From contig NC_079883.1 of NCBI RefSeq assembly GCF_029227915.1, positions 17,858,001 through 17,922,000 on the forward strand: a stretch of 64,000 nucleotides of DNA, given 5' to 3'. The notes beneath the pieces are model-generated. The model did not search any database, had not been told where the DNA came from, and saw only the letters and a program-made list of their open reading frames with translations. Source of the DNA: Hydractinia symbiolongicarpus. Taxonomy: Eukaryota > Cnidaria > Hydrozoa > Anthoathecata > Hydractiniidae. The number at the start of each line of letters is the position of its first letter. Position 1 is the stretch's first letter. Both the position numbers and the translations under genes were made by a program. Shown here one piece after another: positions 35,825 to 47,160 of this stretch.

Positions 35825-36006
35825 CCTGCGCAAGTTACCATTGGTCTTATCCTTCCACTCTCAATGGACTACGACGTCCCAAGTTGTTTTCCATTGCGCC
35901 ATGGCGTAATAACACCGTTAACTACGGGTACATGCGTCTAACGACTGTAATATGGCCTTTTGCAGCCTAATAAAGGCCTTACACATATATCACGTGGTTG
36001 CACGTG
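35825..36006 (+). repeat. Type monomer H (182 bp)
   Basis: Class H is recognised by GCGCAAGTTACCATTGG, GGCGTAATAACACC, ACTACGGGTACATGCG and CACATATATCACG. It is abundant in the 728-bp tetramers of the left arm (11.4-13.7, 22.9-24.3 and 28.1-29.6 kb). Confidence 0.87.
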
Positions 36007-36141
36007 CCTGCGCAGGTTACCATTAGGATTAGACCAATGGGCCACGGCTTCACAACACCGTAAACCACGTGTACAGGCCCCGAAAGGCTGCCTCTTGCAG
36101 CCTAATAAAGGCCTTACACGTATATCACGTGGTTCCACGTG
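36007..36141 (+). repeat. 135-bp micro-inverted monomer, plus copy 1
   Basis: GGATTAGACCAATGG at 36026-36040 lies in the wrong orientation within a plus monomer, between TTACCATTA and GCCACGGCTTCAC. It is the exact mirror of 32495-32629, with the same length and the same breakpoints. Confidence 0.9.
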
Positions 36142-36505
36142 CCTGCGCAGGTTACCATTTGACTAATCCTTCCACTCTCAATGAACTACGACGTCACAAA
36201 TCGTTTTCCATTGCGCCATGGCGTTATAACACCGTTAACTACGGGTACATGCGTCTAACGACTGTAATATGGCCTTTTGCAGCCTAATAAAGGCCTTACA
36301 CATATATCACGTGGTTGCACGTGCCTGCGCAGGTTACCATAAGTCTTCTCCTTCCACTCTCAATGAACTACGACGTCCCAAGTAGTTTTTCATTGCGCCA
36401 TGGCTTTATAACAGCGTCAGCCACACGTACAAGCCCCTAAGGGCTGTAATATAGCCTCTTGTACACTAATAAAGGCCTTACACGTATATCACGTGGTTGC
36501 ACGTG

Positions 36506-36687
36506 CCTGCGCAGGTTATCATTGGTCTTATCCTTCCACTCTCAAAGGACTACGAAGTCCCAAGTTGTTTTCCATAGCGCCACGGCTTCACAACACCGTC
36601 AAACACGTGTACAGGCCCCTAAAGGCTGTAATATTGGCTTTTGCAGCCTAATAAAGTCCGTATACATAAATCACGTTGTTCCACGTG
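36506..36687 (+). repeat. Type monomer F (182 bp)
   Basis: Class F is recognised by TTATCATTGGTC, CTCAAAGGACTACGAAG, CATAGCGCCACGGCTTCAC, ACCGTCAAACACG and GTCCGTATACATAAATCACG, with TTGTTCCACGTG before the next landmark. It is the second member of the E-F-G trimer. A subvariant with TTTACAAC and AATATGGCC replaces it in several trimers. Confidence 0.9.
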
Positions 36688-36869
36688 CCTGCGCAGGTTA
36701 CCATTGGTCTAATCCTTCCACTCTCAATGGACTACGACGTCACAAGTCGTTTTCCATTGCGCCATGGCGTTATAACACCGTTAACTACAAGTACATGCGT
36801 CTAACGACTGTAATATGGCCTCTTGCAGCCCAATAAAGGCCTTACACGTATATCACGTGGTTGCACGTG
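36688..36869 (+). repeat. Type monomer G (182 bp)
   Basis: Class G is recognised by GGTCTAATCC, by GACGTCACAAGTCG, by GCGTTATAACACCGTTAAC, by ACAAGTACATGCGTC and by CTAACGACTGTAATATGG. It is the third member of the E-F-G trimer and the most frequent class in the window. Its end returns to the GTATATCACGTGG form. Confidence 0.9.
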
Positions 36870-37233
36870 CCTGCGCAGGTTACCATTGGTCTTCTCTTTC
36901 CACTCTCAATGAACTACGACGTCCCAAGTAGTTTTCCATTGCGCCATGGCTTTATAACAGCGTCAATTACAGGTACAGGCCCCTAAAGGCTGCAATATAG
37001 CCTCTTGTACCCTAATAAAGGCCTTACACGTATATCACGTGGTTGCACGTGCCTGCGCAGGTTATCATTGGTCTTATCCTTCCACTCTCAAAGGACTACG
37101 AAGTCCCAAGTTGTTTTCCATTGCGCCATGGCTTTATAACACCGTTAACTACGGGTACATGCGTCTAACGACTGTAATATGGCCTTTTGCAGCCTAATAA
37201 AGGCCTTACACATATATCACGTGGTTGCACGTG

Positions 37234-37368
37234 CCTGCGCAGGTTACCATTAGGATTAGACCAATGGGCCACGGCTTCACAACACCGTAAACCACGTGTA
37301 CAGGCCCCTAAAGGCTGCCTCTTGGAGCCTAATAAAGGCCTTACACGTATATCACGTGGATCCACCTG
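37234..37368 (+). repeat. 135-bp micro-inverted monomer, plus copy 2
   Basis: The inverted 15-mer is at 37253-37267. It lies 1227 bp from copy 1 and has the local variants CTTGGAGCC and GTGGATCCACC. Confidence 0.9.
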
Positions 37369-38460
37369 CCTGCGCAGGTTACCATTTGACTAATCCTTCC
37401 ACTCTCAATGGACTACGACGTCACAAATCGTTTTCCATTGCGCCATGGCGTTATAACACCGTTAACTACGGGTACATGCGTCTAACGACTGTAATATGGC
37501 CTTTTGCAGCCTAATAAAGGCCCTACACATATATCACGTGGTTGCACGTGCCTGCGCAGGTTACCATAAGTCTTCTCCTTTCACTCTCAATGGACTACGA
37601 CGTCACAAGTCGTTTTCCATTGCGCCATGGCGTTATAACACCGTTAACTACAAGTACATGCGTCTAACGACTGTAATATGGCCTCTTGCAGCCTAATAAA
37701 GGCCTTACACGTATATCACGTGGTTGCACGTGCCTGCGCAGGTTAGCATTGGTCTTATCCTTCCACTCTCAATGGACTACGACGTCACAAGTCGTTTTCC
37801 ATTGCGCCATGGCGTTATAACACCGTTAACTACAAGTACATGCGTCTAACGACTGTAATATGGCCTCTTGCAGCCTAATAAAGGCCTTACACGTATATCA
37901 CGTGGTTGCACGTGCCTGCACAGGTTAGCATTGGTCTTATCCTTCCGCTCTCAAAGGACTACGAAGTCCCAAGTTGTTTTCCATAGCGCCACGGCCTTAC
38001 AACACCGTCAAACACGTGTGCAGGCCCCTAAAGGCTGTAATATGGCCTTTTGCGGCCTAATAAAGTCCGTATACATAAATCACGTTGTTCCACGTGCCTG
38101 CGCAGGTTACCATTGGTCTAATCCTTCCACTCTCAATGAACTACGACGTCCCAAGTAGTTTTCCATTGCGCCATGGCTTTATAACAGCGTCAGCCACACG
38201 TACAAGCCCCTAAGGGCTGCAATATAGCCTCTTGTACACTAATAAAGGCCTTACACATAAATCAAGTTGTTCCACGTGCCTGCGCAAGTTACGATCGGAC
38301 TAATCTTTCCACTCTCAATGGACTACGAAGTCCCAAGTTGTTTTCCATTGCGCCATGGCTTTATAACACAGTCAGCTACGTGTACAGGTCTCTAAAGGCT
38401 CTAATATGACCTTTTGCAGCCTATTAAAGGCCGTACACCCAATTCGCCTTGTTCCACGTG

Positions 38461-38630
38461 CCTGCGCAGGTTACTATTCGTCTAATCCTTCCACTCTCAA
38501 TGGAGTACGACGTTCCAAGTTGTTTACCATTGTGTCATGGCGTTATAACGCCGTCAATTACAGGTACAGGCCCCTAAGGGTTGCAATATAGCCTCTTGTA
38601 CCATACACGTATATCACGTGGTTGCACGTG
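38461..38630 (+). repeat. 170-bp D-type monomer with 12-bp deletion
   Basis: CTCTTGTACCATACACG replaces the usual form with CTAATAAAGGCCTTACACG, losing 12 bp including the conserved AATAAAGGCC block. The D monomer otherwise keeps its class marks (TTACTATTCGTC, CATTGTGTCATGG). Confidence 0.85.
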
Positions 38631-39849
38631 CCTGCGCAGGTTACCATTGGTCTTATCCTTCCACTCGCAATGGACTACGACGTCCCAAGTTGTTTTCCAT
38701 TGCGGCATGGCGTTATAACACCGTTAACTACGGGTACATGCGTCTAACGACTGTAATATGGCCTTTTGCAGCCTAATAAAGGCCTTACACATATATCACG
38801 TGGTTGCACGTGCCTGCGCAGGTTACCATAAGTCTTCTCCTTCCACTCTCAATGAACTACGACGTCCCAAGTAGTTTTTTATCGCGCCATGGCTTTATAA
38901 CAGCGTCAGCCACACGTACAAGCCCCTAAGGGCTGTAATATAGCCTCTTGTACACTAATAAAGGCCTTACACGTATATCACGTGGTTGCACGTGCCTGCG
39001 CAGGTTATCATTGGTCTTATCCTTCCACTCTCAAAGGACTACGAAGTCCCAAGTTGTTTTCCATAGCGCCACGGCTTCACAACACCGTCAAACACGTGTA
39101 CAGGCCCCTAAAGGCTGTAATATTGGCTTTTGCGGCCTAATAAAGTCCGTATACATAAATCACGTTGTTCCACGTGCCTGCGCAGGTTAGCGTTGGTCTT
39201 ATCCTTCCACTCTCAATGGACTACGACGTCACAAGTCGTTTTCCATTGCGCCACAGCTTTATAACACGGTCAACCACGTGTACAGGTCTCTAAAGGCTGT
39301 AATATGACCTTTTGCAGCCTAATAAATGCCGTACACCCAATTTGCGTTGTTCCACGTGCCTGCGCAGGTTACTATTCGTCTAATCCTTCCACTCTCAATG
39401 GACTACGACGTTCCAAGTTGTTTACCATTGTGTCATGGCTTTATAACAGCGTCAGCCACACGTACAAGCCCCTAAGGGCTGTAATATAGCCTCTTGTACA
39501 CTAATAAGGGCCTTACACGTATATCACGTGGTTGCACATGCCTGCGCAGGTTATCATTGGTCTTATCCTTCCACTCTCAAAGGACTACGAAGTCCCAAGT
39601 TGTTTTCCATAGCGCCACGGCTTTACAACACCGTCAAACACGTGTACAGGCCCCTAAAGGCTGTAATATGGCCTTTTGCGGCCTAATAAAGTCCGTATAC
39701 ATAAATCACGTTGTTCCACGTGCCTGCGCAGGTTACCATTGGTCTAATCCTTCCACTCTCAATGGACTACGACGTCACAAGTCGTTTTCCATTGCGCCAT
39801 GGCGTTATAACACAGTTAACTACAAGTACATGCGTCTAACGACTGTAAT

Positions 39850-40971
39850 ATGGCCTCTTGCAGCCTAATAAAGGCCTTACACGTATATCACGTGGTTGCA
39901 CGTGCCTGCGCAGGTTACCATTGGTCTAATCCTTCCACTCTCAATGGACTACGACGTCACAAGTCGTTTTCCATTGCGCCATGGCGTTATAACACCGTTA
40001 ACTACAAGTACATGCGTCTAACGACTGTAATATGGCCTCTTGCAGCCTAATAAAGGCCTTACACGTATATCACGTGGTTGCACGTGCCTGCGCAGGTTAC
40101 CATTGGTCTTCTCCTTCCACTCTCAATGAACTACGACGTCCCAAGTAGTTTTCCATTGCGCCATGGCTTTATAACAGCGTCAGCCACACGTACAAGCCCC
40201 TAAGGGCTGCAATATAGCCTCTTGTACACTAATAAAGGCCTTACACGTATATCACGTGGTTGCACGTGCCTGCGCAGGTTATCATTGGTCTTATCCTTCC
40301 ACTCTCAAAGGACTACGAAGTCCCAAGTTGTTTTCCATTGCGCCATGGCTTTATAACACAGTCAGCCACGTGTACATGCCTCTAAAGGCTATAGTATGGC
40401 CTTTTGCTGCCTAATAGAGGCTGTACACATAAATCACGTTGTTCCACGTGCCTGCGCAAGTTACGATCGGACTAATCTTTCCACTCTCAATGGACTAAGA
40501 CGTCCCAAGTTGTTTGCAATTGCGCCACAGCTTTATAACACCGTCAACCACGTGTACAGGTCTCTAAAGGCTGTAATATGACCTTTTGCAGCCTAATAAA
40601 GGCCGTACACCCAATTCGCGTTGTTCCACGTGCCTGCGCAGGTTACTATTCGTCTAATCCTTCCACTCTCAATGGACTACGACGTTCCAAGTTGTTTACC
40701 ATTGTGTCATGGCGTTATAACGCCGTCAATTACAGGTACAGGCCCCTAGGGGCTGCAATTGGCCTCTTGTACCCTAATAAAGGCCTTACACGTATATCAC
40801 GTGGTTGCACGTGCCTGCGCAAGTTACCATTGGTCTTATCCTTCCACTCTCAATGGACTACGACGTCCCAAGTTGTTTTCCATTGCGCCATGGCGTAATA
40901 ACACCGTTAACTACGGGTACATGCGTCTAACGACTGTAATATGGCCTTTTGCAGCCTAATAAAGGCCTTAC
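39850..40971 (+). repeat. Block repeated 4989 bp away, copy 2
   Basis: Same class order as 34861-35982, with small differences such as CCCTAGGGGCTG against CCCTAAGGGCTG near 40747. It is followed directly by an E-F-G trimer rather than by a micro-inverted monomer. Confidence 0.82.
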
Positions 40972-40974
40972 ACA

Positions 40975-42186
40975 TATATCACGTGGTTGCACGTGCCTGC
41001 GCAGGTTACCATAAGTCTTCTCCTTCCACTCTCAATGAACTACGACGTCCCAAGTAGTTTTTCATTGCGCCATGGCTTTATAACAGCGTCAGCCACACGT
41101 ACAAGCCCCTAAGGGCTGTAATATAGCCTCTTGTACACTAATAAAGGCCTTACACGTATATCACGTGGTTGCACGTGCCTGCGCAGGTTATCATTGGTCT
41201 TATCCTTCCACTCTCAAAGGACTACGAAGTCCCAAGTTGTTTTCCATAGCGCCACGGCTTCACAACACCGTCAAACACGTGTACAGGCCCCTAAAGGCTG
41301 TAATATTGGCTTTTGCGGCCTAATAAAGTCCGTATACATAAATCACGTTGTTCCACGTGCCTGCGCAGGTTACCATTGGTCTAATCCTTCCACTCTCAAT
41401 GAACTACGACGTCACAAGTCGTTTTTCATTGCGCCATGGCGTTATAACACCGTTAACTACAAGTACATGCGTCTAACGACTGTAATATGGCCTCTTGCAG
41501 CCTAATAAAGGCCTTACACGTATATCACGTGGTTGCACGTGCCTGCGCAGGTTACCATTGGTCTTCTCTTTCCACTCTCAATGAACTACGACGTCCCAAG
41601 TAGTTTTCCATTGCGCCATGGCTTTATAACAGCGTCAATTACAGGTACAGGCCCCTAAAGGCTGCAATATAGCCTCTTGTACCCTAATAAAGGCCTTACA
41701 CGTATATCACGTGGTTGCACGTGCCTGCGCAGGTTATCATTGGTCTTATCCTTCCACTCTCAAAGGACTACGAAGTCCCAAGTTGTTTTCCATTGCGCCA
41801 TGGCTTTATAACACCGTTAACTACGGGTACATGCGTCTAACGACTGTAATATGGCCTTTTGCAGCCTAATAAAGGCCTTACACATATATCACGTGGTTGC
41901 ACGTGCCTGCACAGGTTACCATTAGGATTAGACCAATGGGCCACGGCTTCACAACACCGTAAACCACGTGTACAGGCCCCTGAAGGCTGCCTCTTGCAGC
42001 CTAATAAAGGCCTTACACGTATATCACGTGGATCCACGTGCCTGCGCAGGTTACCATTTGACTAATCCTTCCACTCTCAATGGACTACGACGTCACAAAT
42101 CGTTTTCCATTGCGCCATGGCGTTATAACACCGTTAACTACGGGTACATGCGTCTAACGACTGTAATATGGCCTTTTGCAGCCTAA
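40975..42186 (+). repeat. Block repeated 4672 bp away, copy 2
   Basis: Partner of 36303-37514 and carries the micro-inverted monomer at 41906. Together with the 4989-bp pair it shows a unit of roughly 5 kb copied within the inverted block and then shortened by 317 bp in one copy. Confidence 0.82.
41906..42040 (+). repeat. 135-bp micro-inverted monomer, plus copy 3
   Basis: The inverted 15-mer is at 41925-41939. It lies 4672 bp from copy 2 and shares the GTGGATCCACG variant with it, so it descends from copy 2 rather than copy 1. Confidence 0.9.
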
Positions 42187-43495
42187 TAAAGGCCTTACAC
42201 ATATATCACTTGGTTGCACGTGCCTGCGCAGGTTACCATAAGTCTTCTCCTTCCACTCTCAATGAACTACGACGTCCCAAGTAGTTTTTATTGCGCCATG
42301 GCTTTATAACAGCGTCAGCCACACGTACAAGCCCCTAAGGGCTGTAATATAGCCTCTTGTACACTAATAAAGGCCTTACACGTATATCACGTGGTTGCAC
42401 GTGCCTGCGCAGGTTATCATTGGTCTTATCCTTCCACTCTCAAAGAACTACGAAGTCCCAAGTTGTTTTCCATAGCGCCACGGCTTCACAACACCGTCAA
42501 ACACGTGTACAGGCCCCTAAAGGCTGTAATATTGGCTTTTGCGGCCTAATAAAGTCCGTATACATAAATCACGTTGTTCCACGTGCCTGCGCAGGTTACC
42601 ATTGGTCTAATCCTTCCACTCTCAATGGACTACGACGTCACAAGTCGTTTTCCATTGCGCCATGGCGTTATAACACCGTTAACTACAAGTACATGCGTCT
42701 AACGACTGTAATATGGCCTCTTGCAGCCTAATAAAGGCCTTACACGTATATCACGTGGTTGCACGTGCTTGCGCAGATTACCATTGGTCTTCTCCTTCCA
42801 CTCTCAATGAACTACGACGTCCCAAGTAGTTTTCCATTGCGCCATGGCTTTATAACAGCGTCAGCCACACGTACAAGCCCCTAAGGGCTGTAATATAGCC
42901 TCTTGTACACTAATAAGGGCCTTACACGTATATCACGTGGTTGCACATGCCTGCACAGGTTATCATTGGTCTTATCCTTCCACTCTCAAAGGACTACGAA
43001 GTCCCAAGTTGTTTTCCATTGCGCCACGGCTTTACAACACCGTCAAACACGTGTACAGGCCCCGAAAGGCTGTAATATGGCCTTTTGCGGCCTAATAAAG
43101 TCCGTATACATAAATCACGTTGTTCCACGTGCCTGCGCAGGTTACCATTGGTCTAATCCTTCCACTCTCAAAGGACTACGACGTCACAAGTCGTTTTCCA
43201 TTGCGCCATGGCGTTATAACACCGTTAACTACAAGTACATGCGTCTAACGACTGTAATATGGCCTCTTGCAGCCTAATAAAGGCCTTACACGTATATCAC
43301 GTGGTTGCACGTGCCTGCGCAGGTTACCATTGGTCTAATCCTTCCACTCTCAATGGACTACGACGTCACAAGTCGTTTTCCATTGCGCCATGGCCTTATT
43401 ACACCGTTAACTACAAGTACATGCGTCTAACGACTGTAATATGGCCTTTTGCGGCCTAATAAAGTCCGCATACATGAATCACGTTGTTCCACGTG

Positions 43496-43677
43496 CCTGC
43501 GCAGGTTACCATTGGTCTTATCCTTCCACTCTCAATGGACTACGACGTCCCAAGTTGTTTTCCATTGCGCCATAGCTTTATAACAGCGTCAGCCACGCGC
43601 ACAGGCCCCAAACGGCTGTAATATAGCCTCTTGTACCCTAATAAAGGCCTTACACGTATATCACGTGGTTGCACGTT
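43496..43677 (+). repeat. Type monomer Y (182 bp)
   Basis: Class Y is recognised by CCATAGCTTTATAACAGC, CACGCGCACAGGCC and CCCCAAACGGCTG. It is preceded here by a monomer with CCGCATACATGAATC. The same pair occurs in the left arm at about 7.6-7.75, 14.4-14.6, 16.05-16.2, 21.3-21.5, 26.6-26.75 and 31.1-31.3 kb, and at 54.7-54.9 kb, so it is a useful anchor for aligning blocks. Confidence 0.86.
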
Positions 43678-45100
43678 CCTGCGCAGGTTACCATTGGTCT
43701 AATCCTTCCCCTCTCAATGGAATACGACGTCCCAAGTCGTTTTCCGTTGCGCCATGGCGTTATAACACCGTTAACTACGAGTACATGCGTCTAACGACTG
43801 TAATATGGCCTCTTGCGGCCTAATAAAGACCTTACACGTATATCAAGTGGTTGCACGTGCCTGCGCAGGTTATCATTGGTCTTATCCTTCCACTCTCAAA
43901 GGACTACGACGTCCCAAGTTGTTTTCCATAGGGCCACGGCTTCACAACACCGTCAACCACGTGTACAGGCCCCTAAAGGCTGCCTCTTGAAGCCTAATAA
44001 AGGCCTTACACGTATATCACGTGGTTGCACGTTCCTGCGCAGGTTACCATTGGTCTAATCCTTCCCCTCTCAATGGAATACGACGTCCCAAGTCGTTTTC
44101 CGTTGCGCCATGGCGTTATAACACCGTTAACTACGAGTACATGCGTCTAACGACTGTAATATGGCCTCTTGCGGCCTAATAAAGACCTTACACGTATATC
44201 AAGTGGTTGCACGTGCCTGCGCAGGTTATCATTGGTCTTATCCTTCCACTCTCAAAGGACTACGACGTCCCAAGTTGTTTTCCATAGGGCCACGGCTTCA
44301 CAACACCGTCAACCACGTGTACAGGCCCCTAAAGGCTGCCTCTTGAAGCCTAATAAAGGCCTTACACGTATATCACGTTGTTCCACGTGCCTGCGCAGGT
44401 TACCATTGGTCTAATCCTCTCACTCTCAATGGACTACGACGTCACGAGTCGTTTTCCATTGCGCCATGGCGTTATAACACCGTTAACTACAAGTACATGC
44501 GTCTAACGACTGTAATATGGCCTCTTGCAGCCTAATAAAGGCCTTACACGTATATCACGTGGTTGCACGTTCCTGCGCAGGTTATCATTGGTCTTATCCT
44601 TCCGCGCTCAGTCGACTACGACGTCCCAAGTTGTTTTCCATAGGGCCACGGCTTCACAACACCGTCAACCACGTGTACAGGCCCCTAAAGGCTGCCTCTT
44701 GCAGCCTAATAAAGGCCTTACACGTATATCACCTGGTTCCACGTGCCTGCGCAGGTTACCATTTGTCTAATCCTTCCACTCTCAATGAACTACGACGTCA
44801 CAAGTCGTTTTCCATTGCGCCATGGCGTTATAACACCGTTAACTACAAGTACATGCGTCTAACGACTGTAATATGGCCTCTTGCAGCCTAATAAAGGCCT
44901 TACACGTATATCACGTGGTTGCACGTTCCTGCGCAGGTTATCATTGGTCTTATCCTTCCGCGCTCAATCGACTACGACGTCCCAAGTTGTTTTCCATAGG
45001 GCCACGCTTCACAACACCGTCAACCACGTGTACAGGCCCCTAAAGGCTGCCTCTTGCAGCCTAATAAAGGCCTTACACGTATATCACGTGGTTCCACGTG
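43678..45100 (+). repeat. 356-bp dimer higher-order repeat, four copies
   Basis: Alternating 182- and 174-bp monomers have landmarks 43678, 43860, 44034, 44216, 44390, 44572, 44746, 44928 and 45101. The first two dimers (43678-44033 and 44034-44389) look nearly identical over most of their length, sharing CTTCCCCTCTC, GGAATACGACG, TATCAAGTGG and CTTGAAGCC. The third and fourth are a related sub-lineage with CCGCGCTCA, and the last short unit is 173 bp after one extra base loss (GCCACGCTTC). A local dimer amplification inside a trimer-dominated block. Confidence 0.88.
44572..44745 (+). repeat. Type short monomer (174 bp, 8-bp deletion)
   Basis: This is an F-related monomer in which AAAGGCTG runs directly into CCTCTTGCAG. 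The eight bases TAATATGG present in other monomers at this point are missing, giving a 174-bp unit. Many copies also have CCGCGCTCA and CATAGGGCCACGG. Confidence 0.9.
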
Positions 45101-45282
45101 CCTGCGCAGGTTACCATTTGTCTAATCCTTCCACTCTCAATGGACTACGACGTCACAAGTCGTTTTCCATTGCGCCATGGCGTCATAACACCGTTAACTA
45201 CGGGTACACGCGTCTAACGACTGTAATATGGCCTTTTGCAGCCTAATAAAGGCCTTACACATATATCACGTGGTTGCACGTG

Positions 45283-46554
45283 CCTGCGCAGGTTACCATA
45301 AGTCTTCTCCTTCCACTCTCAATGAACTACGACGTCCCAAGTAGTTTTTCATTGCGCCATGGCTTTATAACAGCGTCAGCCACACGTACAAGCCCCTAAG
45401 GGCTGTAATATAGCCTATTGTACACTAATAAAGGCCTTACACGTATATAACGTGGTTGCACGTGCCTGCGCAGGTTATCATTGGTCTTATCCTTCCACTC
45501 TCAAAGGACTACGAAGTCCCAAGTTGTTTTCCATAGCGCCACGGCTTCACAACACCGTCAAACACGTGTACAGGCACCTAAAGCTGTAATATTGGCTTTT
45601 GCAGCCTAATAAAGTCCGTATACATAAATCACGTTGTTCCACGTGCCTGCGCAGGTTACCATTGGTCTAATCCTTCCACTCTCAATGGACTACGACGTCA
45701 CAAGTCGTTTTCCATTGCGCCATGGCGTTATAACACCGTTAACTACAAGTACATGCGTCTAACGACTGTAATATGGCCTCTTGCAGCCTAATAAAGGCCT
45801 TACACGTATATCACGTGGTTGCACGTGCCTGCGCAGGTTACCATTGGTCTTCTCCTTCCACTCTCAATGAACTACGACGTCCCAAGTAGTTTTCCATTGC
45901 GCCATGGCTTTATAACAGCGTCAGCCACACGTACAAGCCCCTAAGGGCTGTAATATAGCCTCTTGTACACTAATAAAGGCCATACACGTATATCACGTGG
46001 TTGCACGTGCCTGCGCAGGTTATCATTGGTCTTATCCTTCCACTCTCAAAGGACTACGAAGTCCCAAGTTGTTTTCCATAGCGCCACGGCTTCACAACAC
46101 CGTCAAACACGTGTACAGGCACCTAAAGCTGTAATATTGGCTTTTGCGGCCTAATAAAGTCCGTATACATAAATCACGTTGTTCCACGTGCCTACGCAGG
46201 TTACCATTGGTCTAATCCTTCCACTCTCAATGGACTACGACGTCACAAGTCGTTTTCCATTGCGCCATGGCGTTATAACACCGTTAACTACAAGTACATG
46301 CGTCTAACGACTGTAATATGGCCTCTTGCAGCCTAATAAAGGCCTTACACGTATATCACGTGGTTGCACGTGCCTGTGCAGGTTACCATTGGTCTTCCCC
46401 TTCCACTCTCAATGAACTACGACGTCCCAAGTAGTTTTCCATTGCGCCATGGCTTTATAACAGTGTCAGCCACACGTACAAGCCCCTAAGGGCTGTAATA
46501 TAGCCTCTTGTACACTAATAAAGGCCTTACACGTATATCACGTGGTTGCACGTG
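45283..46554 (+). repeat. Run of E-F-G trimers (EFG EFG E)
   Basis: Seven successive monomers have class order E, F, G, E, F, G, E, with landmarks 45283, 45465, 45646, 45828, 46010, 46191 and 46373. Both F monomers are 181 bp because of the same one-base loss at GCACCTAAAGCTG, which shows the two trimers were copied from one another. Confidence 0.83.
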
Positions 46555-47160
46555 CCTGCGCAGGTTATCATTGGTCTTATCCTTCCACTCTTAAAGGACT
46601 AAAACGTCCCAAGTTGTTTGCAATTGCGCCACAGCTTTATAACACCGTCAACCAAGCGTACAGGTCTCTAAAGGCTGTAATATGACCTTTTGCAGCCTAT
46701 TAAAGGTCTTACACGTATATCACGTGGTTGCACGTGCCTGCGCAAGTTACCATTGGTCTTATCCTTCCACTCTCAATGGACTACGACGTCCCAAGTTGTT
46801 TTCCATTGCGCCATGGCGTAATAACACCGTTAACTACGGGTACATGCGTCTAACGACTGTAATATAGCCTTTTGCAGCCTAATAAAGGCCTTACACAAAT
46901 ATCACGTGGTTGCACGTGCCTGCGCAGGTTACCATTAGTCTTCTCCTTCCACTCTCAATGAACTACGACATCCCAAGTAGTTTTTCAATGCGCCATGGCT
47001 TTATAACAGCGTCAGCCACACGTACAAGCCCCTAAGGGCTGTAATATAGCCTCTTGTACACTAATAAAGGCCTTACACGTATATCACGTGGTTGCAAGTG
47101 CCTGCGCAGGTTATCATTGGTCTTATCCTTCCACTCTCAAAGGACTACGAAGTCCCAAGT
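45400..47160 (+). repeat. Block repeated 3818 bp away, copy 1
   Basis: Shared rare marks include GGCCATACACG, GTCTTCCCC, CTCTTAAAGGACTAAAACG, TATTAAAGGTC and TTGCAAGTGCC. These recur at 49218-50978. The limits are approximate. Confidence 0.8.

Larger units (their letters stand above)
34861..35982 (+). repeat. Block repeated 4989 bp away (G-E-B-C-D-H), copy 1
   Basis: Monomers of classes G, E, B, C, D and H occur in the same order at 39850-40971, including the shared 181-bp D with its GCAATTGGCC loss. The next part matches at a shift of 4672, because copy 2 lacks the 135 + 182 bp that hold the first micro-inverted monomer. Confidence 0.82.
36324..36869 (+). repeat. E-F-G trimer, 546-bp higher-order unit (type copy)
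   Basis: Three consecutive 182-bp monomers of classes E (36324-36505), F (36506-36687) and G (36688-36869). The same order recurs at 33824-34915 with small variants, 38813-39358, 40996-41541, 42223-43313, 45283-46554 and 48556-50372, and in reverse on the minus arms (for example 15.2-15.8, 22.1-22.6 and 61.3-61.9 kb). It is the most frequent multimer in the window. Confidence 0.85.
36303..37514 (+). repeat. Block repeated 4672 bp away, copy 1
   Basis: Contains an E-F-G trimer, further units including one with GTCAATTACAGG, and the micro-inverted monomer at 37234. It matches 40975-42186 monomer by monomer, including the rare GTGGATCC form. Confidence 0.82.

Noticed and set aside
35825-36006. 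CENP-B box
   Set aside because: I looked for the pattern TTCG-4-A-2-CGGG on both strands. CTTCGTAG and ACGGGTAC occur but not with the required spacing or core.
35938-36138. Opposite-strand frame over the micro-inverted monomer (also at about 37165-37365 and 41837-42037)
   Set aside because: It exists only because the 135-bp monomer with its flipped segment shifts the frame and removes stops. It has no support as a gene.
36506-36687. Telomere-like CCCTAAA inside F-type monomers (CCCCTAAAGG) and CCCTAA in E-type
   Set aside because: Only a single heptamer or hexamer per monomer, never in tandem. It is explained by the small hairpin AGCCCCTAAGGGCT and its variants, not by interstitial telomere sequence.
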